A stretch of DNA of 64,000 nucleotides from Phycisphaeraceae bacterium (GCA_028284155.1 JANQSF010000069.1:22406-86405); one strand, 5' to 3'. Numbered from the stretch's first letter, positions 9,184 to 24,400 are shown. A program made the numbers and translations. The notes: a model not told the origin generated them from the sequence alone.

Positions 9184-9212
9184 TTGACAAGTCTGGTGAA
9201 TCTCATTCTAAT
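9184..9212 (+). promoter_or_regulatory. Predicted sigma70-type promoter of the giant RHS gene
   Basis: TTGACA at 9184-9189, a 17-nt spacer, and TCTAAT at 9207-9212 (five of six matches to TATAAT). Start of transcription near 9219 would leave a leader of roughly 265 nt before the ATG at 9484. No other plus-strand gene lies between. Confidence 0.55.
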
Positions 9213-9443
9213 CACTTGCGTCACTGGGGAGTTGGGTCAGAGTGGGACCTGACTGATGCCGTTCTTTGTGCAACCGATGGTCCGGTTTTTCGACCGCCCT
9301 TGTGCGGGACGTTGCGGTACAGGCAGACTCTCCGGCTCGTTCGAGCGTCAAAGTTCTCTACCGATTTCATTTGAATACTCACGCAAAGGTGCGTCTTTGT
9401 GCGCACGGTTTGTGCGGTGCACTCCTTAGTAGAACAGGAGCCC

Positions 9444-9465
9444 AACGCCGGTTCATGACGGCGTT
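9444..9465 (+). promoter_or_regulatory. Leader hairpin just upstream of a strong ribosome-binding site
   Basis: AACGCCG and CGGCGTT form a perfect 7-bp stem with an 8-nt loop, ending 7 nt before GGAGGT (9473-9478), which itself lies 5 nt before the ATG at 9484. The position suits translational control or mRNA protection; that is inference. Confidence 0.4.
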
Positions 9466-9483
9466 TCATTCTGGAGGTTTTGC

Positions 9484-12400
9484 ATGTCGTTCTCGTCCCG
9501 TTTGTTCGAAAAAGCCCGGTATTCCCGCTTCAATCTGAGGCAGCGCCTCAAACGCTGGCAACAACGTCGTCGGCGGCGTGACGTGATCCGTCAGGCCGGC
9601 CGCGCGCACATTCTGGACCAGTTTGAGCCACGAATTCTGTTGTCGAGCGACTTTGTCAATCATTGGCCGCAGGTTGAAGCCACCGTGGAGTTGGAAGACG
9701 GCACCATTGTGGCGGCGCTCGACAGCGGCAGCGGGGACTTCGAGGTCGCACAGTTTGGTGCGGACGGTCAGTTCGCCCCGTCTTTCGGTACCGGTGGTCG
9801 AATCAGTATCGATATCGACGTCACGTGGGACTTCGCGGCCTCCATCACGTTGGATGAGAACGGCCGTTATGTCATTGGAGGATTCGCCGGGGACAGTGAG
9901 GGCATCGGCGACTCGGTCAGCATCCGCGTGTTGTCAGACGGGACACTGGACCTGACCTACGGGGTGGCCGGCCGCGAGTATCACGAGTCTGACCCGGCCG
10001 CGACACCATTTACAGGGCAATGGGGCCCGTTCCCGACGCTGTACTCCCTGTCGAGCGCGGCGTTCCCCCTGGCGCCTGTTGGTGGCGGTGGGGCCATGAT
10101 GATGATGGGCGGCCCGGTGACGGTCGTGGACGACGGCGACGCGGGCTATTCGGATGTCGGCAACTGGGAGGCGCGCAGCAACGTCGAGGCCTATCAGGGC
10201 GACTGGCGCCGCAACGTCAAAGGCAGCGGGACGGAGATCGCCACGTGGCAGTTCACAGACGTGCCGGCCGGCTGGCAGGACGTGTACGTGACCTGGAAGG
10301 ACAATACGAACCGGGCGGTCGACGCTGAGTACACCATCTACGACGGCGACGCGGCAACGGGTCAGTTGGAGGGCGTGACCGACGTGAACCAGACCGTCGC
10401 GCCGGACGACGTTCTATACGACGGCTCCTGGTGGCGGAAGCTCGGGACGTTCGACGTTCAGAACGGGACGCTGACCGTTGAACTGAGCGACGACTTTGAA
10501 ACAGGCACGTATTTGTCCGGTGACGCGGTGCGCTACGAGGCGGCTGCGGGCGCACCGGCGGCGCCCACACTCGTGGACGACGGCGACCTGGACTACAGCG
10601 AGACGGGCATCTGGAATCCGACCACCGGTACGACGGAGCACTATGACGGTGACAAGCGCAAGGCTTTGCGCAGCGATACGGCCACGTCAACGGCGTCATG
10701 GACTTTCGAAGACGTGCCGGTTGGCTGGGTCGAGGTCTACACCACGTGGAAGTCAAGCACCAATCAGGTGACCGATGCGCCGTACACCGTTTTTGACGAC
10801 ACGACGGCGCTGGGAACGATCGACGTCAACCAGCAGTTGTCACCTTCAGACGGGTGGTTTGACGGCGTGCAGTGGCACAGCCTCGGCGTCTTTGAAGTCA
10901 ACAGCGAGTCGTTGGTCGTGGAATTGACCAACGCGTCTGACCACCTCGGCGTTCAGTACGTCATCGCGGACGCCGTCCGTTACGAGACGCGCACGGGTTC
11001 AGCCGCGCCAGCGATGCTCATCGACGACGGCGACCTTGGATTCAGTGACACGGGCGGGTGGGAGTCCAAGGATCAACTGGACTCCCATGAAGACGACCTG
11101 CGCCGCATCGCGCCCGGCGGGACATTGGAGTCGGCGACGTGGTCGTTCGACGGGCTGGCTGTCGGCGAGTACGAGGTGCTTGCAACCTGGCGCGCCAGTT
11201 CCAGCCGAGTGACCGACGCGCCGTTCACCATCTATGACGGCGCGACGCCGATCACCACGATCGATGTCAACCAGCAGGTGGCGCCGTCGGACGGCCTGTT
11301 CAACGGCGTGCAGTGGCACAGCCTGGGCCAATTCACGATCACGGGCGACGAACTGAACGTCGAACTGACCAATGACGCGTCAGGTGGCGGTTCCTCGTGG
11401 GTGATCGCCGACGCGGTGCGCCTGGAGGCGATTCAGGTGACACCGACCGTAACCGTCGAGGCGACGACTGCGTCAGTCGATGAAGACAGCGCTTCACCCG
11501 GCGTCTTCACCGTCACGCTCGCGGAGATGGTCGGCGCACCGGTTGACGTTCATTACACGGTCGGCGGAACGGCGACTTCGGTCGACGATTACGCGGCGTT
11601 GACCGGCACGGTGACCGTGCCCGCAAACACACTCACGGCGACGGTCGACGTATCGCTGGTCGATGACACATTGTTTGAGCCGGACGAGACAGTGAGCGTG
11701 AGTCTGTCAGCCGACGCGGCGTACATCCTCGGCGCGACTACCGACGCCGAACTGACCATCATCGACAACGAGCCGGAGGGCGAAGCGACGCTCTACGGCG
11801 CGCCGAGCATCGAGGAGGGCGTTGAATATGTCCTGAACATCACGACGAGCGATTACGGCATCACCGGCGGCACGGTCGACTGGGGCGACGGCGCGACGAC
11901 ACCGATCGACGCGGGTGTAAGCGAGTACCTGCACACCTATGCCGACGGGGGCGCGACGTACGACATCACCGTTCTGGTCGACGGTGACAACGGCGCGACA
12001 TATCAAGCCGGAAACTTCATCGCCGAGCCGTGGCGACGCGTGACGGTGACGGACGTGGCGCCGACCCTGGTCGAGCCAGACGACACACTGGCCCTTCGCG
12101 ATGTGACATACACATTGCCCTTGGCCGTGACCGAACCGGGTCAGGACACGGTCACGTCCTGGCTGGTCGACTTCGGCGACGGTTCGGCCGTGCAGCAGGT
12201 CGATGCCCCGGCCACGTCGGCGGACCACACCTACACCGCGGAAGGCGACTACCCCGTCACCGTCACGGCGATAGATGAAGATGGCTCGCACGACCTGGCC
12301 CCGTTCGACATCACCGTGGCCGACCTCAAAGTTACGGGCGCCTCGGAGGTGGACGAGGGCGACTCCTACACCGTTGGCCTCGCCGCGACGCCGGGCGTGA

Positions 12401-15400
12401 CCGTCACCAACTGGCACGTCGACTGGGGCGACGGCAACGTCGAGACACTGGCCGGTTCGGCCACCGACGCCTCCCACACCTATCCGGACGGCCCGCTGCG
12501 GCTGGCAGTTAGCGTGACGGCGGACATCGTCGGCGAGACGGAGCCCGTGGACGCGGGTCAGTTGATCGTCGATGTCGTCAACGTGGCACCGACCGTGACC
12601 GTTTCCGGCCCGACCCAGGCTTTGGCCGGAGAGACGTACACGCTCAACGTGTCAGCAACAGGCGAGGTGGGTGGTGACACGATCGAAGAGTGGACCATCT
12701 TCTGGGGCGACGGCACGTCGGACACGTTCCTCACCGACGAAGCCACCTTCGACGTCGAGCACGTGTATCTCAGTGGCGGCGACTTTGTGATCGGCGCCGT
12801 GGTGCAGGACGACGACGGGGCATACCTTTCCAATGAACTGACGGTTTCGCTACCCGACCGGCAGATCAGTGCACCGGAAGGCGGAGCCACGGTTGATGAG
12901 GGTTCGACGTTTACGATTTCACTCTACTCGGATGACGACCTTGAAGTGACATCGTGGGACATCGACTGGGGCGACGGCGAGCCCGCCGACACACTCGACG
13001 CGGCCAACGGCACGTTCGACCACGTGTACGCCAATGGCACGGTCGTTCGCACAATCACCGCGACGCCGAGCAGTGACACGCAGACCTATGCGGCCGTGAC
13101 ACTGGACGTGACGGTCAACGACGTCGCGCCCACGGCCGTCCTGTCCGGCCTGCCCATCGCCGCGCCGAATGACCCTTACACATTGAATCTCCTGTCAACT
13201 GACCCTGCGGCAGATTCATTGCGTTGGGAGATCACGGTCACCCACGACGCGACACAGAACGCGCAGAACATCACCGTCAACGACGGCAGCCCGAGTGTGG
13301 ACGTGACGTTCACAGCCACCGGTGCCCACACGATCACGGCGACGGTGTACGACGACGCCGAGAGCATTTCTGTCATCGCCACCCCCGAGCATGTCGAGGT
13401 CGAGACGGCCGGCGCGGCCGTCACCGGCCCCGCGCAGTCCGATGAGGGCGAGTCCTACATTCTGGAACTTAACGCCGCCGGCTTCGTCCCCTCGCAATGG
13501 GTCATTGACTGGGGCGATGGCGTGGTACAGACCATCAACGGCCACCCCGCGCAGGTTGAGCATACCTACGCGGACGATGCGCAATCGGTGGACATCGACG
13601 CGACAGCCTACGACGGCGCGACGCCGTACGCCGCGACCACGGTGACGATCGATGTGGAGAACGCAGCGCCAACTGTCGAGATCGAAGGCGCACCGCTGGC
13701 CCTGGTCGACGGCACGTACGACCTAGGTCTTGCCACGAACAACGTCGGTGACGACACGATCACACAGTGGACGATCGATTGGGGCGACGGCACGGTCGAG
13801 AACTTCACCCAGGAGCCGACCGCCGAGTCCCATACTTACACCAGCGCGGGAAGTTACACGATCAGTATCGACGTGACGGATGAAGACGGGACGCACATAG
13901 ACGTCGCACAACTTGCTTTGGACGCAGCCGACTTCATCGTGACGGGCCCCTCGGAAGTTGAGGAGGGGTCGCAACTCACGCTCGACGTTGCCTTCTCCGC
14001 CAACTTCACGCCCGACACGCTCGTCGTGGACTGGAAGGACGGCACGGTCGACAGCTTCGACGACACAGACGGCGACCCAAACAACGACATCCCCACCACG
14101 CTGAGCCACACCTACGCCGACGGAACGCAGGTCTTCAGTATCGACCTGACGGCGACAGACGCGTCGAGCAACGACATTGTTCAGACGCACGACGTCACCG
14201 TCCTAGATGTGGCGCCGACCGCCACGGCATTGAGCCCCAACCGCGTGGACGAGGGGACATCGTTTGCCATCGACTTGGCCTACAGCGATGTCGGTGACGA
14301 CGCTTTTGACAAGTGGGTGATCGACTGGGGTGACGGCTCAGCGACTCAAGAGATCACATCCGTCGAAGCACCCGGTGGCACAGCCAATGTGGCACACGCG
14401 TTCCCGGACGGGCCAGCCAACCACATCATCCGCATCAAGGCCGTCGACGCGGACGGTCTCGAAACGCTCGTCAGCGTCGATCTGGTTGCCGACCCCGACG
14501 ACGTGAGCTTCGCGGGCCTCGCGGACGTGGGTCTCGGCCTCGACGCGAGAACGGTTCACAAGATTGCCGACGCGGGTGACGGCACGTACATCGTGGCCGG
14601 CTCGAACGACGTGCCGGGTGAAACATTCAACTTCGCGGTCTACCGCTTCGACGCGGACGGCAGACAACTGGACGTGTTCGACCCGGTCGATTCCGGGGGC
14701 GACGACTTTGCCAAGAGCGTAACGGTGGACAGCCAGGGCCGAGCGGTGGTGGTCGGCTACCTGACTGGAGGCGGCGACACCGACATCCTCGTGGCACGCT
14801 ACAACACGGACGGCACACTCGACACGACGTTTGACAGTGACGGCTTCGCGGTGATCGAGTTGGGCGGCAATGAGTTCGTCTACGACGTGACAACACACGT
14901 CAACGGTGACGGCGATGACGTAATCACACTGGTCGGCGCGACGGACGTCAACGGCACGTTTGACATCGCCTTGCTGCGTCTCAACGAAGAGGGCACGCCC
15001 GACGAACTGTTCGGCCTGAACGGCGGCGTTATCACCGACCTGACCGATACGGTCAGCGCCAACGAAGTCGGCTACGCGCTCGAGATCGACGCCGTCGGCC
15101 GAATCGTGGTCGCCGGTTCGACCTATGCGGATGCCGCCCGCGACGTCGCCCTGTTGCGCTACCACGACGACGGCTCGCTTGACGAAAGATTCGGCACGGG
15201 CGGTTCGATCATCACCGACTTTGGTGCCACAACGGGGGGCGAGGTCGTAACGGACGTGCTGGTTGACGGAAGCCGCATCCTCGTGGCGGGCTACTCCGAC
15301 ACGCCTGGCATCCTGGACGACAACGCCTTCCTGTTGGCATCCTTTACTGACGATGGCGGCGTTGACACATCGTTCGGCACCGACGGCCGAGTCTTCGCCG

Positions 15401-18400
15401 ACATCGGGCCTGGGCGCGACGAGGCGTTCAGTGTTTCGCTCGACAGCGACGGCCGCTTGCTCATTGCCGGCCACTCGCGACGCGCCGACAACGTAGAGCT
15501 TGACCCTGCCATCGCAAGGTTCAACCCCGATGGCACGCTCGATACAACGCTTAACGGCACGGGCATGCTGACTGGTGAGTGGTCGGGTACGGAAGACTAC
15601 ACGTACGGATTAGTCCAAGGGGGGGACGGCCGATTCCTTCTACCAAGTGTTAATCCGTTCGGGGGAACCGGAGAGCCGACTATTGCGGTGTTCACAACTC
15701 AGGGGATTTCGCAGAGTGTCGTTTTGGTTGTGGATGTGCTTCCCCAGATCCTAATCGCGGGAGACGATCAAGTAGACGAAGGGGTGTCGTATGGCTTGAC
15801 ACTTGTGGTGTTGGATCCTGGCCACGATCCTATGGCGGAGTGGACGGTCGACTGGGGAGATGAAGTGATTGAAACGTATCCTGGTGGTCAGACAGGCGTC
15901 AGCCATGTCTATGACGTGTCCCACTCATTAATTGATGCAGAAGGTTTTGAGATTGTCGCAACTGTCGTGGATCAAGCGGGAGGAGAAACACTCGCTTCCA
16001 AGTCGATCACGGTGGTAAATCAGTCGCCAGTTGCCCCGCATGGCTTGGTGGGCGCACTAACTGCCGACGGTGAGTACGACGTCCAACTGACTTGGCCGGC
16101 TTCAGTTCGAGCAGATGGCTACCTCGTCTATCGGAGGGTCTTGTTCGGCAATATCGAGCGGATTGGGACAGTAGGTGCAGTGGCAGAGCCCTCATTCTTA
16201 GACGAGTACGAGAAGCTCACGCCAAGGACAGATTACGACTACTTTGTGACAACGGTGCATGCTGCACAGGAAAGCCAACCGTCCAATGTGGCGTTTGTCA
16301 AGACTAAGCCGAGAACACCGATTGCGCCAACGAATGTAGCGGGCAGTCGTCCGGAGGTTGGAACAGCCAATGTCGAATTGACATGGTCACCCGCACCTGA
16401 GGCGCACGGTTACAGGGTGTACCGCTCCTCAGATGGCCAAGATTCCGTGTTGGTCTCAAACGGAATTGTCGAGGACACATCCTTCACTGACACTGACCTT
16501 AGTTCGAGCATCAGATACACATACGAAGTAACCACAGTCTACTATAACTTAGAGAGTGAAACTTCTGATCAAGTGGTCGTCTTGGAGGCGCCAGATGACA
16601 TATCGCTTGAACACGACGGCACAACGATTACGATTGATTTTGCAAGTGTCCCCAATGTGGATCCTGAAGAGAGTTACCTGCTCTACCGCAACGACGGGAC
16701 GATCGAAGCTCCCGTCTGGACGGAAGTTGATCGCGTTTCTAGCAACTCGGCTGAGACATTGTTTTCCGAAGCCGGTCGAGGCGAGTACCGGGTGACGGCC
16801 GTCCACTCTTCCGGTCCAGAGAGCTTGCTCTCGGACGCCAGCGTTCTCGTACGTATCGATAATCCGGGCACGCCAGAATCCGATAGTGATGGCGTAGATG
16901 GCACTGGCGTTCATGTCACCTGGACGGCAGTAAAAGAAGCCGACAGCTATGACCTATATCGTGACGGAGCTCTCTTTGCGGAATCGATTGTGCCTGGCGA
17001 TGATGATGGGGATGGGCTACTCACGTTTAAGGATCAGTGGATCGATGGAAACAAAGCCTACGAGTATCAGGTCAAAGCGCGGCTTGAGGGTGGTGAGTCA
17101 GTCTCAAATGAGGTGGAGGCCGACGAAACTGCGCCTCTTCCGCCATTCGACGTTGTTGCCAGTCTTTCCGTCGGAGGAAGTGGCCCGTCTGTAAGCCTTT
17201 CTTGGGATGATTCTTGGACGGGAGCGTTTCGGGCTGAATACGCTAGCGATCCAGATAGCACAACGTGGACGGATTTGGAAGGCGATGTCGATGACTTCAT
17301 CGGCTACGGTGAGACTCTGTACTACCGCGTGGTGGCAATCAATGTCAACGACTTGGAGAGCCCACCGTCCAGGATTGTCAGAGTTGACGCGCCGCCACTG
17401 TTGACGGCGCCGGACCCCGTCCCCGAAGCCGCTTACATCCGTAATTTTCATTGGGCTCCGGCTAGCCAGGGAGACATCTACTGGCGGCGTGTGCCGAGGG
17501 CCGAAGGGTATCGGATCTATTGGAGAATTGACAACTCGGACGACTGGACCCAGTTGCCCGGCGGCGACGTAATAGACGATCCCACAGCGGGCCTTTGGAT
17601 GTCCCTGGAAGACGTGCTGATCGACGTTGACGAAAACGATGTCGAACAACTCTTGATCATCGCGTACAACGAGGCGGGCGATAGTGTGGAGACCATGTCT
17701 ACTCCGCCTGCGAGTGATATCGATGGAACGTCCATGATTTCAACGACAACGTGGGATCCGTGTACGTCGGGCATTGTGCATGGCGGGCCAAACAGCATCG
17801 GCCTGAGAGGCCCATTCGGCAATTACGTTCGAGTCAATGATGAGGACGCAGACTGGGACGGCATACCTGATTTTGACGATTTAGATGCCCCGCAGGACTT
17901 TATGACCGACTTTGAATTGGTTTATGGAGGCTTGCCGCCTTCGGCGATGCGCGTGGACTACGACTCCGATTTTGTGCGGCTCAGACACAATGGGACGGTT
18001 ATTGGCGATGACGTTGAGTTCTCCGGTACGACTTTCAAGATCGAAGGGATCGCCCCAGCGACAAGCACTTCGCTAACGATATCGATCAAGTTGTACGACG
18101 GAACCTGGAGGGACGATCAGATCATCGTTCCAGTAACTGTCTACGACATTAATATCAAAGAAGGTGCTGAACAGATAGTGGTGCGAGAGGGCGATGTCGA
18201 CAACGACCAGGTGCCGGACTCATCAGACGGATTCGATTGGGATCGTCGATCGACCTCCGAGGGAGAGGCGGTCGTCGATGCGGATGACGATAGTGCGGAA
18301 CTACTGTCGCCCTTTGAAATAGAGGTATTGCCGGCGGGCATCTTTGGGGCTGGGAGTTTCCGAGTCGAATACAACGGCTTCGATCCGGACAATGTTAGTC

Positions 18401-21400
18401 GGGCCGCACCAGCGATAGCAGATACCGCATTCACTTTTGGTACGGATGGTGCGATTGTCCCGCAGAGTCGTTTCCGACTTTGGCAGGCGAGCGAGATGTC
18501 GGTCGAGTCGGTTCGGGGCGGCGGCAACTACATCGTGCCAACAAAGCTCGGAGACGAATACGCTGCACCGCCCGATCAGAACAAAAGACCTGCCTTCTAC
18601 AGCGCGTCAGAACTTGGTATCGGGGGGGTCACTCAGTGGTTTGGGCAAGGGACAGCGGAGGGTGGGGAGTTCTTGCGTATGCTGGTCGACCCTGACGGGC
18701 CGGACGGCGTCCTTGATTTCTTCTCGGGTGACGCACACCGGCCGACAGTTCGCGACCGATTGGTGGCGATCGTCGATACGACTTTTGTCGCAGTCAATGA
18801 CGATGACGATGACGCAGATGGCATCGTGGATTTCGCGGACTTAGATGTTGCCGCGGCCGCGAATCAATCAACTGAATTTCTGCCCTTGTATATTCCTTTG
18901 CCTTACGGCCTCTCTGATCCGGGCCGAGCCGTTTCTCATTTGCGATTCACATATAAGGAGTCGAATCCAATCAATGTGTACCCAGAGCCCGATGGAGACT
19001 ATCAGTACTATCGATTGGACGGACAGGATGATATCGACGGCACATTTGACGAGGATGATGGCGCATTTCGAATCTGGACAAAACCTGAAACGGTCGCTCG
19101 TAATGCGAACAGTGACTTTATCCCAAGTCTGACCTCGGTTGATGTGTCTGGTCTTCAATCATTGAGTGACCCAGACGGTACTGGGTTGCGCGTAATCAGA
19201 GTGTATGTGGAGTCCGTTCGTCCCTATGAATTTGCGGATGATGATCTGATAACCGTCGAATGGTCAGTCGATGAAACGATTTGGACCGGAATCGATTTTG
19301 ACGCAGAGACGCCTCAGTCGCAGTCCGAGATGACGATTGGAGCGATTTCGGGTGACCTAGTTGTCGACTCTACGAACGACAGCCAGTCAGGAAGCCATGA
19401 TCCGTTGGAACCGAGCGCTGCGAAAGCCATCGCTATTGACAACCAGAATGAAATGCCACAGACCGGACAGCCAGGGCTGATTGTGGACCTTCATCGGGGC
19501 GATGCGGATGCTGACGGAATACCGGATTACGCGGACATGCTGTTACAAGCGCCGGACGATGATGAGCCACAACCGCGAGAAGACTTAACGCCGGTCGTGA
19601 TCGAACTGAGGGGGTTCGATGAAGTCTCGCTAGCCGAGGCAAGGATACGTATCTCATATTCAGCTTCTGATCCAGCCGGCATACGAAAGACTGGCTCGGG
19701 AGCGAGCAATGATCCTCATATCCATCTACTTGACGGTGAGATCAGTCCTGGTGAATTCGAGGATGACGCGGGATTCCTCAGACTTTGGACAGCTAAGAAC
19801 TCAACCGGGATTCCAGACGAATTGATGTTCGATCCCTTCTTTGTCGGTCAATCGACAGAAACGAGTTGGTACGTTCCTCCGACGGGATTAGAGTCTTCAC
19901 GCCCATATTATGAGGCTTCGTGGCCTTCGCTAGGACTCCAGGGTAACCGAATCACCCTATTTGCAGAAGGAGTGCGCCCAAGCACAAAGATCGCAGATCA
20001 GATCATACACATCGAAGTCGATCCAGATGGAGACGGCCCGGCGTCATTCATGGCACTAGACGACGTCGCCATTACTGTGTCCCTTGGCAATCTTGCGATC
20101 GATTCAAACAATGACAGTGATGGACTGCTATTTGACCAGTCCAATGCCGCCGACGAAGCGGCCGAGGGCCGGACGGGAAGTCCAGGAAAACTGATTTTAG
20201 TAAATGACGGCGACAAAGACGGAGATGGATTCCCTGATCTGGTGGATGGATTCACTAACAGTTTGATCCCGCCCGAGGAGTTTGAAAACGTGTCTGAGTG
20301 GCTTGTGCCGATGGTCATTGAGCTACCAGACTTTGAGGATCAGGACGCACTTGATGATGTGCGATTGAGTTTTGGCTATGACGCATCAGACCCGAATGAG
20401 ATCGGATTGCTCGATAGCGACACCATTGGGTTTACGTTGCCTGGATCACTCCGGATTTGGACCATTGGGGATGGCTTTTCGACGAGAGATGGTGATGACT
20501 TGTCATTGGGCGGCGACTATGTTGCACCGGATACGGACTACGCTCTGGATGACTTCTTCAATGAGGTGGAACAAGGCTCAGACGGAATCCATCGCCTGAA
20601 GGTCTACGTCGAAGCAGTTCGGCCAAGTGAAACACTCGGCGATCTGTCCATTGAGGCACGGATCAAACTCAGCCCATCGGCAGAAACCGCCATTCCTTTC
20701 GACACCGTGAAGCTTACAGCCGTTCGTGCGCTTGCGGCTGATCTACAGCATGGGCCGGTGAATCTGCTAGATGGTACAGTTGAAGTCAACGAACACGACC
20801 TACTGGCTACCAGCTTTGATATACCTTGGTCAGTATCGCGAACCTATTCCAATCGGCCAACGAACCTATCCAACGATACGCTCGGCGAGGGTTGGAGTTG
20901 GGGCTTACCCCAACTGCAGCAGATGACGAATGCGATTGTCGTCCAACAGGACGGCGCTGATTTGTTCTTTGATCTTGACAGCAGCATCGGATCGTATAGT
21001 CCACGATTTGCCCGACTTGCTCAATTGGAGTGGGCGGCGGGGGATGATTACCGGCTGATCGATGAGAGTGGGACTCAGTGGTTGTTCAATGGTTTTGACA
21101 GTGAAGTAGCCGGACTACGGGGGACACTAAAGGAGATTACAGGCCCATCGGGCAAAGTGACCACGATACATCGCGATTCAACGAACGGCCGCATCATGCG
21201 CGTTGATCGAGGTGATGGTCAAGAACGTTTCGTCTATCACTATTTCGACGAGAGCAGCCAGTTCGGTGGGCTGATCAGATCCGTAGCACTTGAAAGGCAG
21301 GTGCGCGCGAACGCATGGACTACGATTGGATCGGCGTCATACACATACTACGGAGACGCCGAGGACGGTGCCCCGTACGCAATGCACCGCGGATTGAAGC

Positions 21401-24400
21401 AAGTCGACACGTTCAATGCCGATGGCGTCCTAGCGGACACCAAGCTCTATCGATACTCTGCCAGCAGTAGTGGTGCGCAGCCTCGGTTGGCGCTGATCTT
21501 TGGCAATGAGGGATTAGAGCGATTGAAATATTCAGAGTCGATCACTGCTCCGAGCGACAAGCTCAAGAAGTATGCGGATATCGAAATCATCTATCAAGAA
21601 CCGGACTCAGAGGAGGCCTCCGACTACGAACGTGTGGCTACGGTACTTACCCGTGGAGGCGGAGCAAGCGTCCTTCAAGGTGATGAAGTCGATAGGCAGG
21701 CTGATACGCGGTCAAGCGCCACGTATTCCTATACCACGACGGAAGATCCCAGCATTGGCCCAAACATCTGGTATAGCGCAACGTCCGTAAATGACCAGGC
21801 AGGTGCGGTCGCAACCACCTATGTCAACGGTGCGGGCCAACCCATGCTGTCAGTGGTTGAGGGAGCCAATGAGGTGTTTTATGACTTTACTCAGTATGAC
21901 AATCAGGGCCGTCCGATTCTGCTGGCAGACTCAACAGCGGTTAGTATCGGTAGTCTGAATCCTCATGACCTGTTGCAACAGGAACCCGACCTACTGGAGT
22001 ACAGTGGAGGCCCTGGAGGCGATTATGAGCTATTACACGACGACCGTGGACTAGTAACAACACTCACCTACTTTGCAGGAGAGACGACTGCAACGTCCGG
22101 CGATCCTGGGGATGTCGACGGCCTACTGCAGTTCGTGGATATCCACCATGGTGAGTTCGGTGCGTCGATTCCGCAAGAAGACATACAGTACGTCACGACG
22201 TCTGTCGCTGGTGTTGACATCTTCCATACCGGTTCGACAACGGCATACCGCGACACAGTGTCGCGATCTCAACAGTCGGGTATCACTACCCAATTCAAGT
22301 ATGACTTTTCCCAGGCGCACATCAATTCAATTAGGACATTGCTGCCGATTGTCAGCGCTAGCGAACACGGTGATGGTACACAGGTCGTCCTCTGGGAGCA
22401 GTATGACGAATACGGTCGATTAACAGAGCAGGCTGTTGAAAGCTACCAGTCACCCGGTGACGTTGGGGTAATTCCCCCCACGGACGTACATGGGAAGGTT
22501 GCTTTTGCGTACGATGATTTTACGGGCGGCCAGACCCTTCAGTCTGTCGATCCGGATGTTCTCAATCTACGCACCAAGACTGTGTATGACGTTGAGGGCC
22601 GCCCGGTTGCTATTACTGATCCTGGCGGACTCGCAACTTCCATTCGCTACATCGACGACGTTCCTGACCGCGACCGTGCCCGCCTGGTTGAGACGACGAC
22701 CGGAACGTCTATATCGCGTGTCCTCCATGATTTACGCGATGGTGTCACTTACTCGGCGTCATATGCGCTTGATTCGGACCAGACTGCTCTAAACGGTTCA
22801 CGTGAGCGTGTACTTTCGTTTGGCCGCGAAGAGTATGATCTCGGCGGTCGCGTTGTTCACCTTGATGAGTATGGCAAGGTGGTCGATGCAGATTCGTGGC
22901 GAATGTCGCCGTTTGCTGACATTACCTCTGTTACGCAAGACCTCCTGGCGAATGAAGGTGATCACCAAGGCAGCGACCGTATCATCGCCGAGCCGCTTTC
23001 CAGTGACCCATACACGCCGTTCGCGAGCCAGCCCTACTACTTCCGTACGATTCAGCGTTACGACGCGGCCGGCAATTTGGAGAGGGCGGTCAATGCCGTC
23101 GGCACACATCGTAGGACTCAGTACGACGCCCTGGGTCGCCCAACGCTCGAGCAGATTGGCTTGAGCGCGAACGAATTGTACGACGTGACAAGCTACGAGT
23201 ACGACCCCGCAGGTAACCTTGAACGTGTAACCCAACACCCCGGTGATGGGGCGCCAGATCGGGTGAGAGAGTACCTTTACGATTGGCGGGGAAGACTGGT
23301 TGTTCGTCTTTCACCGACCGGGGGCGAGACCCATTCGTTCAACTATGGCGCGCCCCATGTTTATTTGGATTACGACAACTTGGGCAATGTCGTTGCGGAA
23401 AGCAGTTACAGCGCAACCTCTAACATCAGCCCGGCAGGAAGTGAAGACGCGCCAATCAAACCGGCCAGCGACGAACTTCGTGGCTTGGTCAGACACCACT
23501 TCGACGCGCTGGGCCGAGAGTATCTAACGGACAGAATCGCCGTCCATCCTGTCCACAATGGAACAGAGATCGTCGGATCGGACTATGACGAAGTAGAATC
23601 GGAATCTTTGAGAACATACAGATGGTTCAATGAGAGAAGCCTGCCGATCAAGGAACAGACTCCGGGCGGTCTCTCAACGAAGATCCAGTACGATCAGGCG
23701 GGGCGCGCGACAGTCGTGTCTCTGACGGACCATGGCGCCGACTCGCCAACTGATGCAGAATCGGCGGCAAATCTGGACGGGGACATCGTGTTGCAGCAAA
23801 CGCTGACGCAATACGACGCCAACGGCAACGCCCTCCTGTTAACAACACACTCGCTCCTGCCGGACAAACAGTCATCGGCATCAAGTGAAACGTGGGATCA
23901 GATAGACGCAATCGAGTTCGACGACTTCTATCGGACAAACCATGTCGCCAATTGGTTCGACAGCGAAGGCCGAAACATCGCCACGGTCAACTATGGTACG
24001 AATCCGGACGGCCTACTCGATCCGGACAACCTATTGGACCGCCCGCCCGCCCGCGACGCCGCCCACATCGACAACAAGCTTCTGTTGAGTACGACGGAGT
24101 ACGTGAACGGCACGTCGCTACCGAAGCGGACGGTCGATGCAAGAGGGGTCAGAACGGACTACAAGTACGATTCGTTGGGGCGTGTTCAACTGCGTAGCAA
24201 GGGGACGTCCGTCCACCGAGCGTTGACAGTCGACTCCGTCCGACAAGAGACAGTCTACCGCTACAACGGCATTGGCCAGATTGTTGCGGAGCGTCAAAGC
24301 ACAGACGACGAGTTAACCAGTGTCCGGTACTTTGATTATGACTCGAGTCCGTATTCGAACGACTGGTTATACCGAACCGGCACAAGTAAGTTCGAGACGA

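Noticed and set aside
14338..15474. 378-codon minus-strand open frame
   Set aside because: Antisense to delta-60/PKD repeats of the giant gene; codon-bias artefact.
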